A DNA stretch of 64,000 bases from Vicia villosa (Eukaryota > Streptophyta > Magnoliopsida > Fabales > Fabaceae). The translations under genes were made by a program, and so were the position numbers. The stretch lies in the NCBI RefSeq assembly GCF_029867415.1, contig NC_081183.1, positions 17,542,404-17,606,403 of the forward strand. The letters run 5' to 3'. The notes under the pieces were generated by a model. The model ran no database searches. It had not been told where the DNA came from and saw nothing but the letters and a program-made list of their open reading frames with translations. This document shows positions 26,801 to 39,288 of this stretch, one piece after another. Position 1 is the stretch's first letter. Each line of letters starts with the position of its first letter.

Positions 26801-28432
26801 AAAGAGAATTTCTTTATTGACGTCCCATCTTTCTTGGTCACCCTCGCTGAAATTCCCTAAATGCCCTTTTACTTTGGAAATGCATCTCCGAAGTTAAAAA
26901 AAAGAGTGATTTCTGAGATGCATTTTCGAAATCACATTTTTTTTACGTAAAAAAAAATTCGGAAATACATTTCCGAAAATAACATTTCGGAAATGCATTT
27001 CTGAAATAATGCGCGTTTCGCTGTTTAAACAAAACAATCTCCCCCTATTTCCATTTACCCTAAATCTTACAAACACTCCAAAGGCTCATACAACACCTCT
27101 AAAGCACCTCCAACAACAACTCAAATTTGTAAGTTTTCCAAACTTTCAATTTAGGATTGAAATTGGTATTAGGAGTGTTATAAATTAGTATAGTGTAGTA
27201 CATTTAAGTTATTATATGTCACTGGATATATTTAGATAGGAAAAATGGAATTTTGATGCACTTAGGGCAAGGTTTTGAAGTTCTGCAAAAATAGTGTCGC
27301 ATGGGGGGTTTCGGAAGTGCATTTCTGAAAACACCTCCCTGACCAGTTTTGGAAATGTACTTCCGAAATATACCCATAAATGTTTTTTTTTTAATTTTCT
27401 TGATTGTTTCGCATTCTTATGAAATTCAATTTTTTTAGGAAAATGGCAGACAACCCCACACGACTCAGATAGACCAGAGAGACCCAAACAGCGTTGGCTA
27501 GACACGAGCGAGCGTCACAGCTGGCAGCGACACAGGGACGAGGTAGAGTACGAGTACCCGTCCAGATGGATGAGGCTGGTTCCTTATCTGGATCAAGGAG
27601 TCGGCTGACTCGGGTGTCTTCTTCCCGGCAGGAGGAGGTACAAGAGGAGGATAAGGAGATACCAGGAGTGGCATTGTGTAGAGGGGTACGTGACATGGTT
27701 CTATCGGGTGTCACATCCTCTAATGACACCCGACGCTCCCTGTGCTCCTAGGCCAGCATATGAGGAGATCTTTGAGAACAAGTAGGCCGAAGATGACAAT
27801 GCCACTGATCTCCTGCCGATATGCCAGCGGATAGATATGCTTGGGCGGGACGCATGCGCATGGCGGTCCAGAGGCGGTTGCAGACGTGGAGAGGATGGTC
27901 GGTGACGCGGGCGGTGCAACGACATATACTAGGCAGAGGAGGTCCCAGGGCGTTAGGTTAGGCATACCCAGTAGGGGGTTCCGATTTATTTTCTTTGACT
28001 TTATTGTATTCGGCTTGTATTTTTTGACATTTACGTACACTTTCGTACACTATTAGTTGTATATATAATATTATTATTTTATGCTAATATGTCGCTTATT
28101 TTATTCGGGTTATATTTTATTTATATCAAACACTATTTACTGCAAGCGTTGTCGTTTAATTAAAAATACGGGACTAAACGTTGTTTAGAAAAACAAAAAA
28201 AAACAATTTTTGCATATTTTGGAGATGTATCTCCGAAAACACACATTCGAAAATGCATATCCGAAAATACCCCCATTTGATATTTTCAGAGATGCATTTT
28301 CGAGTTCTGAAAAAATCTGAAGAAAAAAATTACTTCGAAAATGCATTTCTGAAGTAGGAGTATTTTTGAATTTTCACTGGAGGTTCTTTCCATAGGGATC
28401 TACAAAGAAAATTCCAAAATAAATGTCATTAT
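26801..28432 (+). mobile_element. Degenerate Mutator-like element with an internal reading-frame remnant
   Basis: The two ends are inverted, imperfect matches of about 90 bp (gaatttctttattgacgtcc... on the left; the reverse of ...ctacaaagaaaattcc on the right). Subterminal copies of the palindrome-like TTTCGGAAATGCATTTCCGAAA recur at both ends (about 26875-27010, 27308-27370, 28220-28350). Inside, 27442-28045 encodes pieces of a charged protein (TRETQTALARHERASQLAA, then TTYTRQRRSQGV). These resemble proteins carried by plant Mutator-like elements, but the frame is broken. I could not confirm a target duplication. Confidence 0.5.
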
Positions 28433-28911
28433 GCTTATAAAATTTATTCAAAGACCATGTAACACCAACTTTAACCCCTATTATTTTTTGGCCCAAAACA
28501 ATTCTAATTAATATTACAAAATGTTAAAATTGTTAAAAAATTCTATAATAATATTAAATTTATATTTATACATGTAACAAAATTGCATCTACGCGTTTAT
28601 AAAAAAAATGGTCACGTAGTGTCGTAGTTACATATCTTTGTGTGTAACATCTAAGCTTGAAATAGGAACATATTTGATAGACTTGAAGTAAATAAATTTA
28701 TACATAATTGTGCTATATTACAAAATTAATATGACAAACGGCCACAAATTATGAGCTTATTCACTAGACAAAAATCACAAATTGATGAGATTTAATTAGT
28801 TCAGTCTATATTTTTTATGCATTATAAATTCTCTGTTTTTTTTTTTGTTAAAGAACAATAATAACTTTGATATTCTAATTAATTTTTTTAATTAGCAAAA
28901 TTTTATGAACA
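28433..28911. other. AT-rich spacer with one arm of a flanking direct repeat
   Basis: No gene. About 28745-28870 matches 30890-31030 in the same orientation (atgagcttattcac.agacaaaaatcac, later ttataaattctctgt and aaagaacaa.aataa). Near 28450 the text tgtaacaccaactttaacccc resembles the start of a chromovirus LTR, but no matching end was found. Confidence 0.4.
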
Positions 28912-30530
28912 AAACTTAGGTACAATTCTTTAGGTGTGGTTCTTACTATTTTCCAATGAAAATATGACAAATATACATAAATATGATTTCTACTATCTAG
29001 CAATCAAAACAATAGTCCTGCACAATTACATTATTGCCCTTTCTTTTTAACTAATTTTCTACTCAAGGGTTAGTTTGGTCATTTCATAAACCAACTATTT
29101 TTCTACACTTCCCACATATCCTCACCTTTTCCTTTTCTTCTTTTCATTCAAATTTCAAATTTCCCCCCACATTTCTTTTTCTTACACTTACTTTCTTACA
29201 TTTCAACTTTCTTATTCATATTTATTTTCTTATTTTTCTTACACTACTCTTATTCTATCTCACTTCTCTCTCCACATTTATTTTTCATTTCATTTCTACT
29301 TACTTTTCTCTCTCTTTCTCTCTTGCATTTTTCTCTCCAATATTTTCACTTTTATTTTAATTTTTTCGCTCACAATTTTAATAAATTGAATTAACATAAT
29401 TATTAAAAAAATTATTTTCAAATGTCAAAATGATTCATAATTATTAAAAAAATTATTTTCACATGTCAAAATTTCTACTTTTCTCACGGATCACTATGAA
29501 CAAAATACATATTTTGTTTTAGTTGACATTATACTTATTTGAGACACAAAATTCTTATTTTCAAATGTCAAAATTTTCTATTTTTCTCACGGGGCACTAT
29601 CAATAAAATAATCATTTTATTTTAATTAATAATTATCTTTATTTGAGACACAAAATTTTTATTTTCAAATATTCAAATTAAATTTAAATTATTATTATTC
29701 ATTTTATAATTAAATAACTCATTTCAAATTTAGATGTATATTTAAATAAAATCTATATCGTATTAAATAAATTTGTAACAGGACACGATCAGTTAAATTT
29801 ACGCACATTTTTTTTTGATAAATATTGCTTTCAATATGCATTTGAATACAAAATTATTTTAACCTATACAAACTCATGAATATCATTAATTTTTTATACA
29901 AATTATTTTTTCGCTCACAATTTTAATAAATTGAATTAACATAATTATTAAAAAAAATATTTTCAAATGTCAAAATTATTCATAATTATTAAAAAAATTA
30001 TTTTCACATGTCAAAATTTCTACTTTTCTCACGGATCACTATGAACAAAATACATATTTTGTTTTAGTTGACATTATACTTATTTGAGACACAAAATTCT
30101 TATTTTCAAATGTCAAAATTTTCTATTTTTCTCACGGGGCACTTTCAATTAAATAACCATTTTATTTTAATTAACAATTCTTATTTGTAACGGAACACGA
30201 TTAGTTAAATTCACACACAAAAAATTTTGATAAAAATTACTTTCAATATGCATTTGAATACAAATTAACTATACAAAATTATTTTAACCTATACAAACTC
30301 ATGAATATCTAATTTTTTATATAATTATACTTATCATTCAATATTCTAAATATCTAAACAAACTATATATATAATATCAAATAAATGTACCCGTGCGGCA
30401 GCACGGGTAGTTTACTAGTAGTGAGTGAAAATAGAAGAAATTTGCATATGTGTAAGATGAAATTATACACTTGTCATATTTTTATTGGAAAATAGTAAGA
30501 ACCACACCTGAAGAATTATACCTAAATTTT
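28912..30530. mobile_element. Long-terminal-inverted-repeat element containing a Helitron-like 3' end
   Basis: The left arm (about 28915-28975, ttaggtacaattctttaggtgtggttcttactattttcc) and the right arm (about 30465-30525) are inverted copies. Inside is a direct duplication with a 545-bp offset (29364 and 29909, both starting ttttttcgctcacaatttta). At 30391-30417 a perfect 7-bp stem (CCCGTGC/GCACGGG) is followed by ...TTTACTAGT, the signature of a Helitron 3' terminus (hairpin plus CTAG before T). No coding capacity is seen. I could not place a Helitron 5' end. Confidence 0.5.
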
Positions 30531-31209
30531 GTCCTAATTTTATTTAGGGAATCTTATATTTAAGAAGGACGTGATATTATTAATTTTTATTCAATTTTTA
30601 ATTAATTAACATTTTAGTTAATTTTTTTTTACAACATATTAAAGACAAATGGATTAGCGCCTCCTCATATTAATATATAGATATCAATTGAACTGACTTC
30701 GTCTATAAAGACGACGTGAATTCAATTGACCTGAATTTTAATCTGTCCCATGTAGACTCCAAACTAATTGACTCGTGCTTTGCATTGCAAAATTTTATTG
30801 TTTAAAAGATAAATAATTTAAAAATTAATGAAAAATTATAATTATTTAAACAAATTTCTTAGAAAACATGATTATTTAAAAAAAAATCAGAAACTATGAG
30901 CTTATTCACCAGACAAAAATCACAAAAAAATACTCATTATAATATATATTTTTTAATTCAGTATATATTTTTATGCGTTATAAATTCTCTGTATTTTTTG
31001 TCTACAGACTTAAAGAACAACAATAAAAATCAACGCAGAAAATAAAAGTTAGAATATACGTTTTCCTTTTATAAAAAAGCTGAAGTTAAAAAAAGAAAAA
31101 GAAAAATAGGTAGATCACGCTTACGCAACCCAACACTAGCATCGAAGAAGTAGAGGCAGAAGCATAATCGATAATAAGAGAAAAAAAAACTTAAATTAAA
31201 AGCGGAAAG
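30531..31209. other. Upstream region of the ILP1-like gene
   Basis: AT-rich DNA with the second arm of the direct repeat (30890-31030). The promoter and 5' UTR of the downstream gene must start within it or just after. I see no clear TATA box and no open frame of note. Confidence 0.35.
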
Positions 31210-34200
31210 ATGAAGCAGGATGGTGTAACCTCTCCAAATCCCAAACCACATTCTCCTCCTCCTCCTCCAGCTCATGCTGCAAGGTTCTTCCCTCTTTCTC
31301 TCTCTAGGGTTTCTCTCTCTAGATTTTTTATATTCAATTTTCAATTCTTCATTTTCAGCTCTGCCGGAGCGTCATCTCCGGCATGCGACCCCGCCGGAGA
31401 AGGTAGCCGGCGCTACAAATCGAGCGCCGATTCGTATATGGTCAGTGCTTCAAATCCTTCATGTAGACCCTGGGAACGGTGCGATTTGCTTCGCCGCCTT
31501 TCTACTTTCAAGCTCGCCGGAAAATTGCCAAAGGTTCGTTAGTGAATTTTGTGTTGTAGGCAATTAGGTTAAGATAATTGGGAGAAATTGTTATGAGGTT
31601 TGGTCGATTTTGCAGGTTGCTGGTCCTTTGGCTTGTGCTAAGAGAGGGTGGGTGAATGTTGATGTTAGTAAGATTGGGTGTGAGTTGTGTGGTGCTCAGT
31701 TGGATTTTGCGTTGCCCTCAGCTTCCTCTGTTGAAGGTGAGGATATTTACTCTAATGGCTTTTTCTATTCTTGCTGTCTGATTGCTGCTGTGTGATTGCT
31801 AGTTCCGCTAGGTTTTGATCCAACTTTGTCAAGTGTATGTGATATAGAGAAGAGGTGATATAGCTTTTTATGCTTGTTTCGTGTTTGGTTTGGCCTATGG
31901 GGTAGGGTGGTTTCCTCCATTAGTATTAGCCGAGCTTACCCCAAAACTTATCTCTTCACGGGGACTCAAATTCGACATATTAGCTAAACTGGTTAAGTTT
32001 TTGTAATAGCGTGGATAAGCTTAAACTAACGTGTCGGATTTGAGATTTGCCTTAGGAGGTAGTAGGAAGGAATTGAAATGGAAGAATATTGATTCATATA
32101 GAGATGGTACAAAGAATTGACTATGAATTCAAATCCCATAATGAAGCAGTGTTGTCGATGGCGGTCCATGGCGGAGAGCCAAAATCCCGCCATATCGGCC
32201 GCTTTGCGGCACCGTTATAGCGGATTATGGCGGAAAACCTGCAATAACGGATGAGATTTACCATAGCCCAAAAACCGCCATGTATATCTGCCATAGTGGC
32301 CATGGCGCCGCAATTTGATAATACTGTAATGAAGAGGAAGAGGAAAAGGAAAAACCAAAAATATCACTCTACTTTTGATGCTGAAATCAATTTGGTTTAT
32401 TTTGTACCTTTTCAATAGTTGTAGGAATGGGTCATATTCTGCGAGTCTAGTTTATTTTGTACCTTTTCAATAGTTGTAGGAATGGGTCATATTTAGGGGT
32501 GGGAATAGGCTAGGCTAGACTAGGCTTCATAAGGCCTGGGCCTGGCCTACGATAAACTTACAAGGCCTGAGCCTGGCCTATGGCCTACTATAGGCTCGTT
32601 TTTTCAGCCTGGCCTGGCCTTTTTAAAAGCCTGGCCTGGCCTGAAAGCCTATTTAAAAGCCTCTTTCTTATTAATGTTTTCAATTAATTCATATTACTTA
32701 AAAAGCCTTATAGGTCGCATATATATGATCATTTAGACTGACCTATTTAACTTTTTTTTCTAATATATATGCATATATAGACCAATCTATTTAACACATT
32801 TTCTAATATATATGCATATATAGACCAACCTATTTAGACTAATTTTAATATATATGAAAATATAGGCCGGCCTACAAGGCTTTATAGGCTTTTTTAATAG
32901 CCTAGGCCTGACCTATTTTATTAAATAGGCTTTTAAAAAAGCCTAAGCCTGGCCTTTTTATCAAATAGGTCTGGCCTGGCCTGGCCTTAAGTAGGCTAGG
33001 CTATAGGCCCCTGTAGGCCGGCCTGGCCTATTCCCACCCCTAGTCATATTCTGCGAGTCTAGTTGATTTGATCACATTTCTTTTCTACAACTGGTACTGG
33101 GAAGTTTGTTTGACATTAGAATGACAACTGGATTGAATTTATTAGATGTTGCTACATTATGCTTTCCAAGAAGGGTATTTAAATCTGTTGATCTAGTTAG
33201 CATTTATTAAAAAATATTTATCATCCTTGGCTCTTTTCGTACAATTTCTTTTCTCATGTTTTGGTTCTGCAGCATAATTCCCCTTATCTTGACTTATATG
33301 TTGCTGCTGTCTGTGCCCTGATTGTTTTTTCTCTCACATATTTGGAGAAGCTGATGCTTCCATTGAGGATCTTTCTAAACAGCTTGATAGAGGACACAAA
33401 ATCAACTGTCCTTGGAGAGGTAATAGCTGTCCAGAAAGCTTGGTACAATTCCCTCCTACTTCACCTTCAGCTCTTATTGGAGGTTTTAAGGACCGGAGTG
33501 ATGGACTCTTGCAGTTCTACTCTCTTCCCATTGTATCTACGTCTGCAGTTGAGCAGATGCGGATTACACATGGCCCTCAAATTGATAGTTTTATTGCTAA
33601 ATTGCAAATTCAGACATCTGGAGAATTGGGGTGCAGAGCAGAAACCAGCTTTACTGGAGACCAGGGTCCTCGTTCATACTCATACGTAAGGTTTTCTCAT
33701 TTACATTATTTATCTTAATTATTTATTCAAGTGTATTTTATTCCAATTTGGTTTTTGTTGTTGTTATTATCTCCATCCTTATATTAACGTACCACTTCAA
33801 TAGGCTCAAAAGCTTATAAGTCTCTGTGGATGGGAGCCAAGGTGGCTTCCTAATGTGCTTGACTGTGAAGAACAGTCGGCTGAATCTGCTAAAAATGATT
33901 ACACCTCTGATCCAGCCAAAGGCTCTGCACCAAATCCTGCTTCAAGCAAGAAGGAGTTTTCAACTTCTTCCAGGAAAGATACTGGGGATAATGATGTACT
34001 TGGTTCAGAATTTAATTGTGAATCTAGGTCACCTTTGTTAGATTGTAGCTTATGTGGAGCCACAGTTAGAATATGGGATTTCTTAGCTGCCTCCCGCCCA
34101 GTTCATTTGACTCCCTGTGGTACTGATACCCCTCAAACAAGCAAGAAAATGGCATCAACACGGGGAATAAGTGCAGCTAGTGGCATCAATGAGTGGGCTG

Positions 34201-37200
34201 CTGCTGAAGGTGTGGAGAAAGAGAGGACTGGAGACCGTGATGAGGCGACAACATCTCATAAAAGGATATTAGTATCCAATAAAGGTTTGGATTTAAATCA
34301 TAAAATGGCTAGTGGGCCAGGCCGTTATCTAATCAATGTTACTTCGACCTTAGATCATGTGCAATGTGCTGGTGAAGGAAGCAGTTCAAGGAATAGGCAG
34401 CCTTCTAGAAGTGATATTGGTGATCTGGAAGCTTCTTATGAATCACAAGGTCCCAATACACGCAAGCGCAGGTTAGATGATTGTGAAACCAGAGCTGACA
34501 GGCCATATCTAAGAGTGCAACAGGTTGATAGTGCCGAAAGAACTGCTGCTAACCATGATAATGATGAAATCAGGGGAAGTCAGCAGTTTTCAGCTGGCCC
34601 ATCAAAGCGTGCCCGCGATACTAAAACTTTGGAAACACTTCAGTTTTCATCAAGAAATCCTTCTGGTGCTGTACCTAGCTATTCAGTGGATATTCAAACA
34701 AAAGCAGAGGAAAACACAGTTAACCAGTTGAACCCTGAAAAGGATCATGTTATCAACATGCCTTCTACTAGAGACTCCACTCATGCTTCTTCTGTTATTG
34801 CGATGAATATGGTTTGTCACAGTTCAGATGATGAATCAATGGAAAGTGTTGAAAATTCTCCTGCAGATGTTAATGATGTAAGTTTCCCTTCTGTTGATTT
34901 GAATGAAACGTCAGAGTTGAATAGCAGTTATCAAGCACAACAAAGTGCTATTATCCAACCACCTTTAGAAAGAACAGGAGGAGAAACAGGTGTTAGCAGT
35001 TCAGATGCTTGTGGGGAAGTTTTGAACACAGAGATATTGACTGCACAAGCTAGGGACGGTCCTAGTTTTGGTATTAGTGGCGGAAGTATTGGCATGGGTG
35101 CAAGTCACGAGGCTGAAATCCATGGGACTGATGTCTCAGTTCACCGAGGTGATAGTTTGGGCGATGCTGAGCCAATTGACGAGGTCATTGAAAATCAGGG
35201 CCAAGTTAGTGAATTTGCACCAAATCATGGACATATTGGTGATTTTGTGCCAGTGGAAATGAGTCGAGAAGATCCTCAAGGGGATAGTCAAGCTGTGGTA
35301 TCTCAGTCTACTGCAAGGGCTGATAGTGGCTCAAAAACTATAGCTTCAACCAAGGTCGAGTCTGTTGAAAGTGGTGAAAAAACCAGCTGTAGCATGGGGA
35401 TGCTAGGCCTTGAAAATGGTGCTCATCCGTCCCTTTCTTGCAATGCTGTTGTATGTTCTGCCTATGAAGTGTCCAAGGAAGAAGTTACTCAGACTAGGAA
35501 GGCATCTTATATTGATGATGGGGCTCATCCGTCCATTTCTTGCAATGCTGTTGTATGTTCTGCCTATGAAGTGTCCAAGGAAGAAGTTACTCAGACTGGG
35601 AAGGCATCTTATATCGCTGATAGTGAATATCATGAATCAGGCAATTTAGATGCTAATATTTTGGGTACGCCTGCTGATCATTGTTTTTAAAAAAATTGAC
35701 AGTTCTTTCTTTCTTTCTCAATTTACTTTTGATATGCTCTTCCAGTCTTTCCCCCTCATCCTATCATTCACCCTGATGCTCAATGTGACTAGTTAGTATA
35801 ATCTGTTGAGTTATGAATAATTTCAGCGAATCTCTCTGCTATCAGTGTGATTATATGGTGCTCAATTAGATTAAATTATTTGGTGATTGAAATATGTAAA
35901 TGTGAATGACAAGCATGGTTGGTAATATAAAAAGGCCTTATAAAAATGGCTTGATCATTGGAGTGGCGGGAACAGTTTGTAAATCCAGAGGGAAGAAAGG
36001 GGAATGTAGCTTGTTGTTTGGATATTGGCAAATATAGAGTTTTTTTTTTTTTTTACTTCTATTTTATCAGTTGTCTAAATTAAATTAGGAGCAGGACAGG
36101 AAATGGAAAAAAGGGATGTAAATCCTCTTGTTTGAGTCTTAAAATGAACGTGAAAGGAAGTAAGAGATAATTAAAAAATTTATAGACATTATGCAAACAT
36201 TTCATAGGTTTTATGAAAAAAGTTATACTTTTTTAAAAGATCAGTAAACATTAATTTTACTATTCTTTTTTGTTTTGATTTATATACCTTGCTCTTGGAT
36301 GAATTGCTTAGAGAAAGTAAAAGTAGTGCATATGAATGCAAAGAAAACAATAAGGGCAATGTTGCAGATAAAACAATGTTTAAGTAACTTATAATGAGTA
36401 TATTATACTTATAGATACTTATTATATTGCATACTCATAGCTCAACGGTTCAATAATTATCACGTTCTTATGTCAGATAATATTATCAACTTTACTACTT
36501 AAATCAGTTTCATGGTTGTCATGTCAATTGGTAATCAATGACAAGTGGATTAAATTTTAAACAGTTAACCATATTTATGCAAACACAGTCAATCACATAA
36601 AAATCTAGAATATTATTCTGAATTCAAGTGCTACTGACGAATTGCACCTTAATCTTCTGCACCCATTATGTAGAAGTTTTCTTTCATGATAAATGTTTCA
36701 AGATATGCTGATTAATTTATTTAGTCTAAGAAAATGTGCGCACCATTGTCTGCTACCTTATTCTCACATCTGCTTGCTGTACATTAACTATTTGGTTTGG
36801 TTCTAATCTTCAGGGACTCCTTACAGAGACAACAGTAGTGGCCGTGTTGAATTTGATCCAATCAAATTACATAATGACTACTGTCCTTGGGTGAATGGAG
36901 ATGTTGCGGCTGCCGGCTGTGATAGTCCTTGTTCCACTTCTGATGCGGGTACAACAGCTCTTTGTGGCTGGCAGCTGACTTTGGAAGCCCTAGATTCTTT
37001 CCAGTCACTTGGGCATCTTCCAGTGCAAACTCTGGAATCTGAGTCGGCAGCATCCATGTGCAAGGTCTGTTCTGCTTTTCTCAATCTTGTTCTATCCCTG
37101 AATAAAAGTTGATACTTTGTTTTCATGTTGACATTTTCTCAGTGTTCCATGTTTCCAAACACTTTTCTTTGAATGGTGATAAAAATGGTTTTACAACAAA

Positions 37201-38250
37201 ACGTGTAACAAATCAGTGTATAGTTAGGAATTATCACATACAATACAACAGATGTAAGATATGAGGAACAACAAAAACGTGTAAACAATGCTGCAACACT
37301 TTGAAAATATGAACAAGTTAAATATTCTCTCCGGTCTCATATGAGAAAAAATAACCAACCTCGCACCCCTTAATTGAAGGGTAATATAAAATAACATTTA
37401 ATATGATAAAAGTAGTTAACATTTACATATATTTATGGCTATCAAACACAACTTTTTTGTTGTTTTATTTGAGACCGAAGAGAATATTTTACAAGGGCTC
37501 CTATAAATTTCTGAACTAGTGAAAGACTTAAGTTTATGTGGACTACTGTAACCAAAATGAGCATGAGAACAAAACCCTCGGTGAATATGTAAAAGGTATG
37601 TAAGTCAAACTAACTTTCTCATAACTGACACTCATTGGCCAAAGGGAGGTCTCTATGAAGGGGGACATAGGTTTTTAGCTAACCGTGTTGCAAAACCTGA
37701 ACTAAAGCCCGTCTAGAAAAGGATAGCCATGGATAATCTGTTCCACGTTTTCTCTATCATGCTTGCAATCCCAGTCCAATCCTACTGCTCCATGTTGTCT
37801 CTATCGTGCTTGCGATCCCAGTTCAACCCAATTGCTTCACGTTTCATCAGGCTCAATAGGCATTCATAAGGTCTCCATAAGTGTGTTAATTGGCATTTTC
37901 TTATGTCACCAACTCACTGTAAATTATCACGTACCTGGTGGTGACACATTTGCAGGACAAGTCTATATAACTATTATTTATTAGTTGGCTTGAAATTCGT
38001 TTTTACCTTTCTATGTACGACATAATTTGCATTCTCTTTTCTTCATCTAGTAGAAAGGGCTATCAATGTATCTTAAAGAAAACCAATGATTATGAGACTT
38101 GCAGTTTAATGTTGCATCATATTAGATTATATTTCTGTTGGATGTGAATATTCTTGCTGCTCAACATGTTTCTTGCAGGGTGACTGGTTTACTTCCAGCC
38201 AGACATTGTTACCGCGCAACTCCTATGTAAGAAACCGGGGGAGAAACTAA
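31210..38250 (+). CDS. ILP1: C3HC zinc-finger protein of the ILP1/Rsm1 family (IAP-like protein 1)
   Basis: Seven coding exons: 31210-31283, 31359-31533, 31616-31736, 33348-33685, 33804-35664, 36814-37064, 38179-38250. All have GT-AG borders and compatible phases; they total 2892 nt (963 aa plus stop), close to the length I recall for Arabidopsis ILP1. The zf-C3HC (BIR-like) domain spans exons 2-4: RPWERCDLLRRLSTFK, ACAKRGWVN, CELCGAQLDFALP, then CPWRGNSCPESLVQFPPTSP. The Rsm1-like second half has QKLISLCGWEPRWLP, LLDCSLCGATVRIWDF and, at the C end, CPWVNGDV and CGWQLTLEAL. The long middle is charged, low-complexity and probably disordered. The family is nuclear and linked to cell-cycle and endoreduplication control; that role is from the family, not the sequence. 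Exon 1 is the least certain: reading through its 75-nt intron is also open. Exon 5 contains a recent 34-residue tandem duplication. Confidence 0.9.
32147..32326. mobile_element. hAT-type MITE, 180 bp
   Basis: Begins CAGTGTTGTC and ends GATAATACTG, imperfect terminal inverted repeats, with a GGCGG-rich body. It is flanked on both sides by a perfect 8-bp direct repeat, taatgaag (32139-32146 and 32327-32334), the duplication length made by hAT transposases. No coding capacity. Confidence 0.85.
32396..32493. repeat. 55-bp tandem duplication in intron 3
   Basis: tttattttgtaccttttcaa... occurs at 32396-32450 and again from 32451. The second unit is cut by the 549-bp MITE and finishes at 33051-33062 (ctgcgagtctag). 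The units look identical, so the duplication is recent. Confidence 0.85.
32494..33042. mobile_element. hAT-type MITE, 549 bp
   Basis: Terminal inverted repeats TAGGGGTGGGAATAGGC and GCCTATTCCCACCCCTA type, with a body made of many AGGCCTGGCC/TAGGCTT permutations that can fold back. A perfect 8-bp target duplication, gtcatatt, lies at 32486-32493 and 33043-33050. It inserted into the second unit of the 55-bp tandem repeat, so it is younger than that duplication. Confidence 0.9.
35418..35621 (+). repeat. In-frame 102-bp tandem duplication in exon 5
   Basis: Two 34-codon units (35418-35519, 35520-35621), each starting with GAHPS and containing CNAVVCSAYEVSKEEVTQT. They differ at only a few bases and about three residues. 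The repeat keeps the reading frame, so the protein simply gains 34 residues in its disordered region. Confidence 0.9.
37320..37491. mobile_element. Stowaway-like MITE in intron 6
   Basis: About 170 bp between inverted ends aatattctctccggtctca and gagaccgaagagaatatt, AT-rich, in an intron. The CTCCGGTCTC end resembles Stowaway (Tc1/mariner) terminal repeats and TA dinucleotides flank it. The exact target duplication is not certain. Confidence 0.6.
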
Positions 38251-39288
38251 GACCTTCAGAAAGTTGTCACAAATTTAAATTCAATCGAGCTGTCCTGCAG
38301 AATGAGTATTATTCCTTCATCCCAATTATGGTCGTCGTTTGATGGAAAAGTCAGTCCAATCTTGTTCTTTTTTCAAGTCCTTGTTGTTGCTGTAATATTT
38401 TTGGTTACACTATTGGATTTTGGTTTTTCTTGGGGTTGAAATTTGGATTTTGGTTTGGTATGTATTAATTTAATAAAAGTAGCACTGGGTCAAAAGCCTT
38501 TTGACATGTAGAAATTGATATTGTATGATAGAAAATTATAGAGTGGTGAAGTAACTTCATAATTGCAATTTCAATATAGTCTTGCCAGAAAGGGCTATTG
38601 AGTTTAATTTTGGAGCCTGATGCCTTTAACTTAAAGTAGCAGAAGTCTTCAGGATTAAGAGTATTTTGATTTTTTATGATATACTCTGTCATTCAAGATA
38701 TATTGAGTTAATTTGAATCTTTCCTCGACTTACTACTATAATTAGAGTATCATCTTCAATGAATATTTTTTAATTACTAAAGCATGATGAATAAGTGGAG
38801 AAGTGTGTAGATAAGGGTGATATATGCTCAATAGCTCAAGAATCTAGTATTTATTTAAGGGTATATTTGAATCATTAATCTCAAAAGAAAATGGAGATTT
38901 GTTTAATTTTCTCTAATAAAATTGTAGAGCTTTCCATCCACGGTTTTGTCAACATTAACCCCTTCCATTTTCTTCATTCTTCACTGTAATCACTACCTCA
39001 TTCTTTGTTGTGGCCATTACCAACATTAACCCCTTCCATTTTCTTCGTTCTTCACTGTAATCACTACCTCATTCTTTGTTGTAGCCATTACCTCACTAAT
39101 GTGCTCGATACTTCTTACTAAAAATTTATATGATAACTTGGTCAAAGTCAATGTTTAGCCCTACTAAAAATTTATAATCATAGATTATATCTTGCTCAAT
39201 ACACTTATCTTTTAAACACTTGACTTTTATAACTCTATAATGTCTATCAATTAGATTCGCGGCCTATCCGATTGGAGGTGGATATTTT
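38251..39288. other. 3' UTR and spacer after the ILP1-like gene
   Basis: No gene. Holds a 71-bp tandem duplication (38950-39020 and 39021-39091, unit starting caacattaaccccttccatt), nearly identical between units. Otherwise AT-rich unique-looking DNA. Confidence 0.5.

Larger units (their letters stand above)
31737..33347 (+). other. Intron 3 of the ILP1-like gene, expanded by MITEs and a tandem duplication
   Basis: 1.6 kb intron. It contains a 180-bp hAT MITE (32147-32326), a 55-bp tandem duplication (32396-32450 and from 32451), and a 549-bp hAT MITE that split the second repeat unit (32494-33042). All insertions lie away from the splice sites, so the gene model stays intact. Confidence 0.75.

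Noticed and set aside
27212..28056. Several minus-strand frames in the Mutator-like element
   Set aside because: Shadows of the plus-strand remnant; no recognisable domains.
33261..33689. 142-residue plus-strand frame
   Set aside because: Out-of-frame reading across exon 4 of the ILP1-like gene; the correct frame gives the conserved CPWRGNSCPESL text.
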